Below are positions 7,552 through 15,969 of a stretch of 64,000 nucleotides of DNA, piece after piece. The position numbers were made by a program, and so were the translations under genes. Origin of the DNA: JAHQVK01 sp036788295 (GTDB taxonomy: Bacteria; Myxococcota; Kuafuiibacteriia; Kuafuiibacteriales; Kuafuiibacteriaceae); the NCBI GenBank assembly GCA_036788295.1, contig DAIQNR010000009.1, positions 47,584-111,583 on the forward strand, in the 5' to 3' direction. The notes under the pieces were generated by a model. The model did no database searches. It had not been told where the DNA came from and was given only the letters and a program-made list of their open reading frames with translations. Position 1 is the stretch's first letter, and each line of letters starts with the position of its first letter.

Positions 7552-9282
7552 TCAGTTCCGGCGGCAGCGGTCGAGCAGCAGGTACTGCTCCTCGAAGAAC
7601 AGGTCGCGGTGGGCCTCGACCCGGTCAAACTGCTCGCACCGGGCCACGAGGTCGGTGAAGAAGTCGAACATGTAGTCGGGCGCGACGCCTGGCTTCAAGA
7701 ACTTGTGGGTGTCCCACACCACGAACATCGAGTAGCCCCGGTCCAGCCAGTGGTCGACGGTCCACTCCTCGTATTGGGCCGGCCAGTGAAACGGCCGGAC
7801 CTCCTTGACGTCCTCGGGCCGCGTGAACTCGAGCCCGCCCAAGACCCACGGGTATTCTCGAACGTGGAGCCCTCCTTGGCTCGATACCGCCAGCTTGCGC
7901 AGATTTCGGGGAGGTACCTCCACGCCGTACTTTTGCCCGAGGCGCAGGTGACGCTCGTAGAGCTCGTCCTGAACGGCCCGGTTCTGAGCGAGCCGAATGC
8001 TCCCGATGTCCGGGATCATGATGCGGGTGTCGGGCGTCTCCCTCGCCTCGAGCAGCGCCGCCACTCGGTAACCCCCGGGGACCGCGATCGCCTGGCGGAC
8101 CACCTCTGCCGTCCCCCCGACGCCCGCGATGAGCAGCGCCGCGGCCAGCGCCCGGCCCCACCCCCGGCCAGACAGGCCCCACCGGGCCGACGGATCGGAC
8201 CTGGCCCCTGCATCGAGCAGCGCGTAGCCGGTGAGGAGCACGATCGACACCGTGAACGGCATGAACAGCCGCGCCGGTGGCCGATCGCCCACCACCCAGG
8301 CGAGCGAGAGCATCCCGGCGAGCAGCGGCGCGAGCAGCCATCGGACCGACGACCTCGGGGTGAGCGCCAGGGCCACCGGCGCGAGCAGCAAACCCACCGG
8401 GCTCAACCCTCTGGTCCATGAAGCGAGCATCGGGAGCGCGTGGTGCACGAGCGGTTCGAACCCTCCCTCCCTCACCGAGAGCTGGGATTGGATCACCTGG
8501 AAGGCCAAGAAGTCGGAAAAGCGCACGAGGATCGGGATGGAGAGGAGCGCCCACACGGCAACGGCGGTGAGCAGCGCCGCGCCGGCATCGCGAGCGACCG
8601 TCGGCCATGCTCGTCGGTCCCGAAAGAGCGCGCCGCAGACGATCCCAGCTCCGAGGCTCGCCGCCGGGAACACCCCGCTGTGCATGAATGCCACCCCGAG
8701 CCCCACGAAGAAGCCGAATCCAACCGCCCAGCGGCGCCGGCCCTCTTCCAGGTAGAGCAGGCCAAGGAGACTCGCCCCCGCGATGCCCAACGTGAGCCCG
8801 TTTTGGGGCTTGGCCCAGTGCGCGAACCAGACCGCGACCGGGGCGACGGCGGCGAGGGCACCGAGCGCGGCGGCGTGGCCCCGGTCCAGCCCGAGCCGCC
8901 GCCCGGCCCCATACGCGATCGGCGCCAGCAGCGCCGACACCGCCCCGTGAGCGAGCCGCGCGGCAACATAGAACGGCATCGGGTCCCGAAAATACATATC
9001 CTGAAAGTGCTCGCTCGTCCGCACGAACCCAAGCAGGCGCCCCAACCCATACAGGACAGCGACCGCGGCCGCCGATACATAGTTGGTCAACTGCGGATAG
9101 AATAAATCTTTCGGAAAGAGCTCGCCGCCGAGGATGCGGACCGCCTGCCCGAGGTACTCGTCGCTGCTCGTGCCTCCGTAGTTCACGCCAAGGGCGCGAA
9201 GCAGAAACGCGAACCCGAACAGCGCGAGCGGGTCGCGCCATCGGTGGACGGAGGGAGCGGCCCGAAACTCGATTTTCGACAT
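7552..9282 (-). CDS. Glycosyltransferase family 39-type membrane protein (PMT/ArnT-like)
   Basis: A 576-residue polytopic membrane protein. The N-terminus has a first hydrophobic helix (DPLALFGFAFLLRALGVNYGG) followed by SSDEYLGQAVRIL, a DE-containing first loop as in lipid-linked sugar transferases of the GT39/ArnT/PMT type. About ten further hydrophobic segments follow (for example AALGALAAVAPVAVWFAHWAKPQ). A soluble C-terminal region of about 170 residues is rich in charged and aromatic residues. Family members move a sugar from a polyprenyl-phosphate donor to a lipid or protein on the periplasmic side; the acceptor here is unknown. It is divergent from the glycosyltransferase at 9481. ATG 9282 is chosen because upstream in-frame residues look non-coding. 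Confidence 0.75.
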   Translation of the reverse strand: MSKIEFRAAPSVHRWRDPLALFGFAFLLRALGVNYGGTSSDEYLGQAVRILGGELFPKDLFYPQLTNYVSAAAVAVLYGLGRLLGFVRTSEHFQDMYFRDPMPFYVAARLAHGAVSALLAPIAYGAGRRLGLDRGHAAALGALAAVAPVAVWFAHWAKPQNGLTLGIAGASLLGLLYLEEGRRRWAVGFGFFVGLGVAFMHSGVFPAASLGAGIVCGALFRDRRAWPTVARDAGAALLTAVAVWALLSIPILVRFSDFLAFQVIQSQLSVREGGFEPLVHHALPMLASWTRGLSPVGLLLAPVALALTPRSSVRWLLAPLLAGMLSLAWVVGDRPPARLFMPFTVSIVLLTGYALLDAGARSDPSARWGLSGRGWGRALAAALLIAGVGGTAEVVRQAIAVPGGYRVAALLEARETPDTRIMIPDIGSIRLAQNRAVQDELYERHLRLGQKYGVEVPPRNLRKLAVSSQGGLHVREYPWVLGGLEFTRPEDVKEVRPFHWPAQYEEWTVDHWLDRGYSMFVVWDTHKFLKPGVAPDYMFDFFTDLVARCEQFDRVEAHRDLFFEEQYLLLDRCRRN

Positions 9283-9480
9283 GCCCGGGGGAAGGCCATC
9301 GCAGATGTCCGGTTCGAGAGCAACGGCGCCCAACTCGGGGCGCGACCGGACACAGACCGGCGCAAATTGGACCGCCCAGCATGGACGTCCGCGTCCGCCG
9401 CGAGACCGCCCGTCGCCACGGCCAGCGATGGATTGTCGCTTGCGTCGCCGATCGGAGGCCGTCACCGTTTGGAGCGTCCC

Positions 9481-10566
9481 GTGAAGACCCTCGCCTACTT
9501 GCTCTACGGGGGCCGACCCGAGTACCAGCTCGAGCTGGGCTACAGCGTCCTGTCGGCCCTACGTCGGATCGCGCCCGAGGACGAGATCCGGATCTGCCTC
9601 GTCGCCGACCGGTCGAGCGAGCGGCCAGACCTCCCCATCGAGCATCTGCCGCTCACCAACGCGGAGCTCGACGCATGGAGCGCGGATCGGACCTATTTTC
9701 ACCGAATCAAGCCGCTCGCGCTCGCGAAGGTGCTCGACCATTTCGGCGGCCCGGTCGCGCTCGTGGACACGGACACCTTCTTCGTGGAGCCACCGGCGAA
9801 GCTGTTTCACCGGATCGGCCCCGGGCGGTCGGTGATGCACGAGCGAGAGAGCGACCTCGCCGACGCCACCGATTGGGCCCACCTCGCCAAGACCCTCCGC
9901 GGCGGCGGCTTCGAAGTGGCCGGGGTGCGATTCGACGGCGCATCCGCGATGTACAATTCCGGGGTCATCGGGATGCACCCGGCGGACCGCAGCGCCATCG
10001 AAGAGATGCTCGGGCTGCTCGACGCGCTCCACGCGAGGACCGGGATCTTCAACGTCGAGCAGCTCGCGGTCGGGGAGACGTTGGCCCGGCGCACCCAGCT
10101 ATCCACGACAGAAGACGTGGTCCACCACTATTGGGGGTTCGAGCGCCCCTTCATCCACATGCGGATCCGCGCCCTGTTCTCCGATGGCCCCGGCTCTTTC
10201 GCTCGCCTCCTCGACCGGGCGGAGCTGCCGCCGGTGACCGGATTCCCGAGAAAGTCCCGGCGGGCCCAGGTGCTGGCCCGGCTCTTCGCGCTCGCCTCGG
10301 GCTGGAGCCCCGATCTTCGCTTCGCGTACCTCGCCTCGCTATCCGCGTTCGCTTCCAAGGACCACGGCGAGGCCGACGCCTGGGCCCGCGTCGCGGTCGA
10401 TTCGGTGCGGGTGGCGGAGAACCAGGGCAAAGCCTCCCGGCGGGAGACCGCGAAGGCGTTTGCGCGGTTTGGCCCGGACCGGATCGATCGCATCCGATTT
10501 CTTCGCCCCGAGACCCGCGACGCCTGGCATCGGTGGTGGTCGGAGCCGCCCCGAGCCGCGTCATGA
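9481..10566 (+). CDS. DxD-type glycosyltransferase (nucleotide-diphospho-sugar transferase fold)
   Basis: A 361-residue soluble protein starting at GTG 9481, with GGAG 6 nt upstream deciding the start. It opens KTLAYLLYGGRPEYQLELGYS, followed by a GT-A-like segment with VALVDTDTFFVEPP, where D-T-D is the metal/nucleotide-sugar binding DxD motif near residue 98. MYNSGVIGMHPADR near 158 resembles the NSGV(I/M) motif of GT8-like enzymes. The C-terminal 120 residues are helical with no recognised domain. It is divergently placed from the GT39-type gene and overlaps the transglycosylase start by ATGA, so it probably acts in envelope glycan assembly. The donor sugar is unknown. Confidence 0.75.
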   Translation: MKTLAYLLYGGRPEYQLELGYSVLSALRRIAPEDEIRICLVADRSSERPDLPIEHLPLTNAELDAWSADRTYFHRIKPLALAKVLDHFGGPVALVDTDTFFVEPPAKLFHRIGPGRSVMHERESDLADATDWAHLAKTLRGGGFEVAGVRFDGASAMYNSGVIGMHPADRSAIEEMLGLLDALHARTGIFNVEQLAVGETLARRTQLSTTEDVVHHYWGFERPFIHMRIRALFSDGPGSFARLLDRAELPPVTGFPRKSRRAQVLARLFALASGWSPDLRFAYLASLSAFASKDHGEADAWARVAVDSVRVAENQGKASRRETAKAFARFGPDRIDRIRFLRPETRDAWHRWWSEPPRAAS

Positions 10567-12554
10567 TCGCCCTTCTTTTTGCCGTCGCCAGCTCGACCAC
10601 CGCCCTCGCCCACGCGAAGGCGGCGCTCGCCGAAGGAGCGCCGGACGCGGCCCTGGCTGCCCTCGCCGCGACGCCAGAGCGGGCCACCTCCGATCCGCTG
10701 GTGCGGTGGCTGTCGGCCCGGGCCCACGCCTCGCTCGGGGATCGGGACGCGGCCCGGTCGGCGCTCGGGCCGTCTCCTGGGCCGCGGTGCCTGCCCGCTG
10801 ACGAGGACCGGCCGCGCGAGGCCCACGCCGAGCTGCTCGCCGAGATCGACCCGGAAGCGGGCCGGGCCGCCCTGCTCGAGCTCGGCACGCCCAAGGCGCT
10901 CGACGCCGCGCTAACCCTCGGAGCCGACCCGAAGGTCGAGGCCCGGCTGCTGCTCGAGGCGGCGGGCAGCCCGGAGGCGAAGGCGCGGCTCGACCGGTAC
11001 GGGCAAGCTGGGTTGCTTTCGCGGTTCGAGACGCCCGCCGCCCGGGTCGAGCTCGCCGAGGCGCTCTTGTCTGCCCACGACAACGAGCGAGCGGCGGCGT
11101 TCGCCGCCGCGGCCCGCAGCGCGCTCGCGAAAGACGCCCCCGAGCGGTGCCCGCTGTCTCTGGTCGTCGGGCACGCCGCCCGAAAGCGCCGCCGCTACGA
11201 CGAGGCGCTCGCCGAGCTGCCCGCTGCTCGCGCCCTGTGCCTCGCCGGCGACGACCGGGGCCGGGCCGCGGCCGCGTTCCTGGTCGAAGCGCGCGTGCTC
11301 GCGATCCGGGGCCGGGGCGCCGCGCTCGACCGACTGCTCACCGAGTTCGAGGCCGCGTTCCCCGGCCACAGCTACGCGGACGACATCCAGCTTTGGGCAG
11401 CGGAGGCCCGCCGAGGGCCGGCGGCGATCGCGCGGCTCGAGCGCACCTTCGCGCTCGGCGGCGACCAGGCCCCGGAGGCGGCGTGGCGGCTCGCCGAAGC
11501 CGCGGGGCTGAGAAGCCAGGAGCCAAAAAAGGCGGCGCGGTGGCTCGCCCGGGTGCTCGAGCTCGAATCGGCCTCCATCGACGACCGGGAGCGCGCAGCG
11601 TTTTTCCTCGCCCGAATCGAAGCCGAGACCGCGACCACGACCGCGGTGGAGCGGCTGCGGGGCCTCGCCGCCCGGCCGAGCTTCTACGGGTTCCTCGCCC
11701 TCGGCGCGCTCGAAGCGATCGATCCGGCCGTCGCCCAATCGAGCTTCGCCGCGATCGAAACCGCGCTCGCGGCAAAGAGCCCTCGGTTCGGGGACGACGA
11801 GCGGATCCAGCGGGCGAGAGGATGGGCCGAAGCCGGGTTCTCGGACTGGGCCGAAGCCGAGCTGCTCCGCCTCGCCTGCGAAGCGCCCGGCGCCGTTTTC
11901 GAGGTCGCGGCCATCGCGGAGGCCCTGGCCTCAACCGGGGCCCACCCCGCCGCGCAGCGCCTGCTCCGCTGGCACCGAAGCCGGCCCCTGTCCGCTCCGC
12001 TGAACGAGACCACCGCCCCCCTGTGGCGGGTGGCCTACTCCCGCGCCTTCTCGAAGGAGGTCGCCGCCGCCGCCGCCGCCGAGCGGATCGATCCCCTGCT
12101 GCTCACCGCGCTCGCCAGGGAGGAATCCACCTTCGACCCGGACATCGTCTCCTGGGCTGGCGCCACCGGCCTCGCGCAGCTCATGGTGCCGACCGCGATC
12201 GGCGCCTACGCCACCGTATTCGGAGGAAAGCTCGACGAGGCCCGCCTCACCGAGCCGGCCCTGAACCTACGGCTCGGGGCCCGGGTGCTCCGCGAAGGCT
12301 TCGACCGATTCGGGGGCAACCCGGCGCTCGCGCTGTCCGCCTACAACGGCGGCCCCGGGCTCGCCCGCCGCCTCCTCCCGAGAGCAAGGACCCCGTTTTC
12401 GGACTGGGCCGAAGAAAACCCGGTCAAGGAGAACCGGGGCTACGTGAAGCGGGTGCTCGCCACCTGGTGGACCTACCAGCTCCTGGCCAAAGAGCGCCCC
12501 GACATTCCCCGGGCCATCGGCCCCGGCACCGCGCTGCACAGCCTGGGCCCCTGA
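10563..12554 (+). CDS. Soluble lytic murein transglycosylase (Slt70-like), exported
   Basis: A 663-residue protein starting at ATG 10563, overlapping the previous stop (ATGA). A short signal peptide (MIALLFAVASSTTALA) is followed by an Ala-rich helical superhelix of TPR-like repeats (about 20-490), as in the U-shaped domain of Slt70. The C-terminal SLT domain (about 505-645) has LLTALAREESTFDPDIVS with catalytic Glu near 520, GATGLAQLMVPTA, LNLRLGARVL and LALSAYNGGPG, the four standard SLT motifs. It should cleave peptidoglycan to 1,6-anhydro-muropeptides in the periplasm, in wall recycling or making room for envelope machines. A 6-bp hairpin (12573-12590) follows the stop. Confidence 0.92.
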   Translation: MIALLFAVASSTTALAHAKAALAEGAPDAALAALAATPERATSDPLVRWLSARAHASLGDRDAARSALGPSPGPRCLPADEDRPREAHAELLAEIDPEAGRAALLELGTPKALDAALTLGADPKVEARLLLEAAGSPEAKARLDRYGQAGLLSRFETPAARVELAEALLSAHDNERAAAFAAAARSALAKDAPERCPLSLVVGHAARKRRRYDEALAELPAARALCLAGDDRGRAAAAFLVEARVLAIRGRGAALDRLLTEFEAAFPGHSYADDIQLWAAEARRGPAAIARLERTFALGGDQAPEAAWRLAEAAGLRSQEPKKAARWLARVLELESASIDDRERAAFFLARIEAETATTTAVERLRGLAARPSFYGFLALGALEAIDPAVAQSSFAAIETALAAKSPRFGDDERIQRARGWAEAGFSDWAEAELLRLACEAPGAVFEVAAIAEALASTGAHPAAQRLLRWHRSRPLSAPLNETTAPLWRVAYSRAFSKEVAAAAAAERIDPLLLTALAREESTFDPDIVSWAGATGLAQLMVPTAIGAYATVFGGKLDEARLTEPALNLRLGARVLREGFDRFGGNPALALSAYNGGPGLARRLLPRARTPFSDWAEENPVKENRGYVKRVLATWWTYQLLAKERPDIPRAIGPGTALHSLGP

Positions 12555-12641
12555 CCCGCATCCCCTTCGCTGGCCCCGCCGAACCGGGGCAGAACGCCGG
12601 CTCGGCTAGCCAGCCCGCCGCCGCGGTGCTACGCCGTCCCC

Positions 12642-13484
12642 GTGGCCCCGCCCGCCCCGGCCAACCTCGACCCCGCCACGGTCGCCGGCTTCGGTGACGA
12701 GTGGGCCCGGTTCGACCAAAGCGAGCTCTCCGACGACGAGCGCGCCTGCATCTTCGACGATTACTTTCGCATCTTCCCGTGGGCCACCCTCCCCGAAAAC
12801 CCGAAGGGATTCGACCTTGGGTGCGGCAGCGGACGGTGGGCGGCGCTCGTCGCGCCGAGGGTAGAGACCCTCGTATGCGTCGATCCGGCGCCCGAGGCGC
12901 TCGCCGTGGCCAAACGCAACCTCGCCGGCCTCCCCGGGGTCCGCTTCGCTCAGGCCACCGCCACCACCCTCCCTCTCGACGACGAATCGCAGGACTTCGG
13001 CTACTCGCTCGGCGTGCTCCACCACGTCCCCGACACCGCGGCGGCGCTGTCGGCCTGCGTGCGCAAACTGAAGCGAGGGGCGCCGTTTCTGCTCTACCTG
13101 TACTACGCCTTCGATGACCGGCCGCCCTGGTTCCGGATGGTGTGGAAGCTGAGCGACGCGGGGCGCCGCGTCATCTGCCGTCTTCCGCCCGCGCCTCGGC
13201 AGTGGACGACCGACGCCATCGCGGCGTCGGTGTACTTCCCGCTCGCCAAAGCCTCCGCCCTGCTCGAAGCCCGTGGGATAGACGTATCGAACATCCCTCT
13301 TTCCTACTATCGCAAGGCCTCTTTCTATACGATGCGCACCGACGCCCGCGACCGCTTCGGCACCGCGCTCGAGCAGCGCTTCACCCGGGCCGAGATCGCG
13401 GAGATGATGGAGCGGGCTGGTCTCACCGAGCTTCAGTTCTCCCCGAGCGCACCGTATTGGGTGGCCGTGGGTCGCCGGGCATGA
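12642..13484 (+). CDS. Class I SAM-dependent methyltransferase, polysaccharide cluster
   Basis: A 280-residue protein with SAM-binding motif I FDLGCGSGRWA near residue 61, an acidic end of strand 2 (LVCVDPAPEAL) and motif post-I LPLDDESQDFGYSLGVLHHV. The N-terminal GFGDEWARFDQ segment and the Tyr-rich C-terminal half (YYRKASFYTMRTDARDRFGT) are common in methyltransferases of O-antigen and exopolysaccharide clusters. The stop overlaps the next glycosyltransferase start by ATGA. The start GTG 12642 has no strong ribosome binding site. The acceptor is unknown; a sugar hydroxyl or lipid-linked glycan is likely from context. Confidence 0.8.
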   Translation: MAPPAPANLDPATVAGFGDEWARFDQSELSDDERACIFDDYFRIFPWATLPENPKGFDLGCGSGRWAALVAPRVETLVCVDPAPEALAVAKRNLAGLPGVRFAQATATTLPLDDESQDFGYSLGVLHHVPDTAAALSACVRKLKRGAPFLLYLYYAFDDRPPWFRMVWKLSDAGRRVICRLPPAPRQWTTDAIAASVYFPLAKASALLEARGIDVSNIPLSYYRKASFYTMRTDARDRFGTALEQRFTRAEIAEMMERAGLTELQFSPSAPYWVAVGRRA

Positions 13485-14680
13485 AGGTCCTCGTCCTCTC
13501 GAAATACGGTCCGCTCGCCGCGAGCCCCCGCCACCGCTTTCACGCCTACGTCGGCCCTCTCGCCGACCGCGGCATCCATTTTCACTTCGCCCCGCTGTTT
13601 GGCGACGCCTACGTGAGGCAGCTCGGCAAACCCACCGCAAACAGACTGCTCCTCGCCCTGAAGGCGTACCTCGGCCGCCTCAGGGACATCACCCGGGCCG
13701 GGCGGTACGACCTCTTGCTCATCCATTGCGAGCTGTTTCCGTACCTCCCCTCGTTCGCCGAAGCGCTGCTCGACCGAGGCGGCCACCCTTTTGTCCTCGA
13801 TCTCGACGACGCGATCTTCCACCAGTACGACAGCCATCGCTTGGCCCCGGTGCGCTGGCTGCTCGGTGACAAGATCGCGTCGGTGATGCGGCGCGCCCGC
13901 GCGGTCATCGCCGGGAGCCCCTACATCGCCGACTACGCCCGGCGCCACAATCCACGGGTGGAAGTCATCCCCACCGTCGTCGACACCCGCCGCTACCGAG
14001 TGAAGGAGGGGTCCTCCGACCCGTTCACGGTGGGCTGGATCGGCTCCCCGTCCACGACCCCGCACCTCGAGCACGCGATCCCCGCCCTCCGCGAAGCGGC
14101 CCGCCGCGCTCCGCTGCGCCTCCTCACGATCGGCGCCGCCCCCCGGGACTGGCCCGGCCTCGACGTCGAGATGCGCCCGTGGAGCGAAGACCGGGAAGTG
14201 GACGACCTCCTCGAGTGCGACGTCGGCATCATGCCGCTCCCTGACGAGCCATGGGCCCGGGGCAAATGCGCCTTCAAGCTCATCCAGTACATGGCCTGCG
14301 GCCTGCCCACGATCGCGTCCCCGGTGGGCGCCAACACGTCGGTGGTCACCCCCGAGACGGGCCTGCTTGCCGACACCCACGCCGAATGGGTCGCCTCCAT
14401 CGACCGCCTCAGGGCGAATCCCGACCTCCGACAAAAGCTCGGAGCCGCCGGCCGCCGCCGCGCTGACGCCAGCTTCAGCGTCTCGGTCCATGCCGAACGC
14501 ATCGCGAGCCTCCTCTCTCGTGCAGCGTCTCCAAGCCCGCGCCGCAACCTCGATACCACTCCCTTCGAAAACGCCGTGCCTCTCCCACTTCCCCCGACCG
14601 CGGACACGAAAGGACAGGTCCCTTCCCATGAAGGACGGCTCCCCCTTTTCGACCGGAACCGGCCGAGTCCAGGACCGTAG
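13481..14680 (+). CDS. GT4-type glycosyltransferase
   Basis: A 399-residue GT-B fold protein starting at ATG 13481 (ATGA overlap with the methyltransferase). It opens MKVLVLSKYGPLAASPRHRF. VLDLDDAIFHQ near residue 105 is followed by an Arg-rich linker and VIAGSPYIADYA. The C-terminal nucleotide-binding half has TVGWIGSPSTTPHL, CDVGIMPLPDEPWARGKCAFKLIQYMACGLPTIAS (the E/D-x7-E-like donor region, here K-C-A-F-K-x-I-Q-Y) and SPVGANTSVV. This subgroup is frequent in myxobacterial surface polysaccharide loci. The last 40 residues are Pro-rich and may not be structured. The next gene starts 3 bp after the stop. Confidence 0.85.
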   Translation: MKVLVLSKYGPLAASPRHRFHAYVGPLADRGIHFHFAPLFGDAYVRQLGKPTANRLLLALKAYLGRLRDITRAGRYDLLLIHCELFPYLPSFAEALLDRGGHPFVLDLDDAIFHQYDSHRLAPVRWLLGDKIASVMRRARAVIAGSPYIADYARRHNPRVEVIPTVVDTRRYRVKEGSSDPFTVGWIGSPSTTPHLEHAIPALREAARRAPLRLLTIGAAPRDWPGLDVEMRPWSEDREVDDLLECDVGIMPLPDEPWARGKCAFKLIQYMACGLPTIASPVGANTSVVTPETGLLADTHAEWVASIDRLRANPDLRQKLGAAGRRRADASFSVSVHAERIASLLSRAASPSPRRNLDTTPFENAVPLPLPPTADTKGQVPSHEGRLPLFDRNRPSPGP

Positions 14681-14683
14681 AGG

Positions 14684-15604
14684 ATGAGAATCGAGCGCAG
14701 GACGGTGGCAGCGGCCACCGACGGACCGAACGCCGCTGGCGTCCCTACACGGCGGAAATGCCCGTTGTGCGGGTCGCGACGGAGCGGACCGTCCGTACTG
14801 CCTGCGACTCGATTCAACGGCCGAAGGTTCACGTATGTCACGTGCGCTAGCTGCCAGGCGGTCTTCGTGGACCCCGCTCCGAGCCAAGACGACCTCGGCA
14901 AGATGTACGCGCCCGACTACCACGACGCCCACTATTTCCGCGGCGAGGAGAGCCGTGTGCACCTTTTCGAGCTCCTGGAGCATCGCGCGCCCACGCGGAG
15001 CCTCCTCGACTACGGCTGCGGGGATGGCCGCTTCGTCCGTTTCGCGACCCGGAGGGGCTGGCGGTGCGTCGGCGCCGAGTTCGATCACGGCCTCATCGAG
15101 CGATTGCGGGCGGCCGAGCCCGAGGCCGAACATCTCACGATCGCTGAACTCGAGGGACGGCGGGACGAGCGGTACGGCGTCATCCACCTCGCCGACGTGT
15201 TCGAACACCTGGTCGAGCCCATGCCGGTCATGCGAGACCTCGTGTCGCGGCTCGAGCCAGGAGGGCTCTTGTTCGTCGAGGGACCCATCGAGCGAAACGC
15301 GAGCCTCGGTCGCGTGGCCCTCGACGTATACTTCCGGTTCTTGAAGCGCGGCGAGGGCTGCCATGCGCCGCTCCACCTCCTCTTCACGAACCGCAGCAAC
15401 CAGCGCCGCGCCCTCGAGAGCCTGGGGGTCCGGGACGTCCTTCGCTTCGAGGTCACCGATACCGGCTGGCCGATGCCGCGAGACCGCACGGAGATCCGCA
15501 GCCGGCTCGACCTCATCAAGTACGGCGTCGGCCGCGCATCCGTCGGGCTCTCTCGAGTCGTCCCCGGGTCCGGGAACCGGTTCCTGTTCATCGGCGTCGT
15601 GTGA
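14684..15604 (+). CDS. Zinc-ribbon class I methyltransferase (sugar C-methyltransferase-like)
   Basis: A 306-residue protein. The N-terminus carries CPLCGS..CASCQAVFVDP, a paired-cysteine knuckle near residues 25-60 found in many polysaccharide-cluster methyltransferases. The Rossmann domain has LLDYGCGDGRFVRFA near 105, a strand-2 acid (CVGAEFDHGL), and HLADVFEHLVEP followed by LEPGGLLFVEGP. The order and spacing match the methyltransferase-12/23 type. The start ATG 14684 is 3 bp after the preceding stop, with only a weak GAGG upstream, suggesting translational coupling. It likely methylates a sugar in the same glycan pathway. The acceptor is not evident. Confidence 0.82.
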   Translation: MRIERRTVAAATDGPNAAGVPTRRKCPLCGSRRSGPSVLPATRFNGRRFTYVTCASCQAVFVDPAPSQDDLGKMYAPDYHDAHYFRGEESRVHLFELLEHRAPTRSLLDYGCGDGRFVRFATRRGWRCVGAEFDHGLIERLRAAEPEAEHLTIAELEGRRDERYGVIHLADVFEHLVEPMPVMRDLVSRLEPGGLLFVEGPIERNASLGRVALDVYFRFLKRGEGCHAPLHLLFTNRSNQRRALESLGVRDVLRFEVTDTGWPMPRDRTEIRSRLDLIKYGVGRASVGLSRVVPGSGNRFLFIGVV

Positions 15605-15969
15605 CGGCGGGCGAGAGCTCGGATCTGAAACGGCGCACGTCTCGAAGTCGAGCGCTCCTGGAGGTAACGTCCGGACTACCCGAAGTCTTTTTTTGCGTAA
15701 CCGTTCCTTTCCGCGAAAACCTGGTTCACATTCGGCTCGTGTCGGCGCAGCCGCGGACGACGTGAACGGACACGCTGGACCAGGGCACCAACCTGACGCA
15801 TCCTGCTGCGCGACGAGCTGACGGGGGCACCATGGTGACCGCCGCGAGCGCGCGCGCCTCGGCCGGCAATGCGGAGCGAGGTCGCGCGCCGGGTCCCGAT
15901 GACCGGGCGATGGCGAGTACGGCCGAATAGATGGTTGAGAAAATGAGAACGACTTCGGAGAACGAGCCC
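15605..15969. other. 365-bp intergenic region before the FG-GAP protein
   Basis: This stretch is less GC-rich than its surroundings and has a T7 run at 15688-15694 preceded by only weak dyad sequence, so it may hold a terminator for the methyltransferase unit and the promoter of the following gene. A 32-codon open frame (15832-15930) with GGGGGC upstream ends one nucleotide before an in-frame ATG (15931) of the next gene; it could be a leader, but its composition is unconvincing. No RNA gene was recognised. Confidence 0.4.

Noticed and set aside
12573..12590. Six-bp GCCCCG/CGGGGC hairpin after the transglycosylase gene as a terminator
   Set aside because: It is short, lacks a T-tract and is expected by chance at this GC content, so it is only noted.
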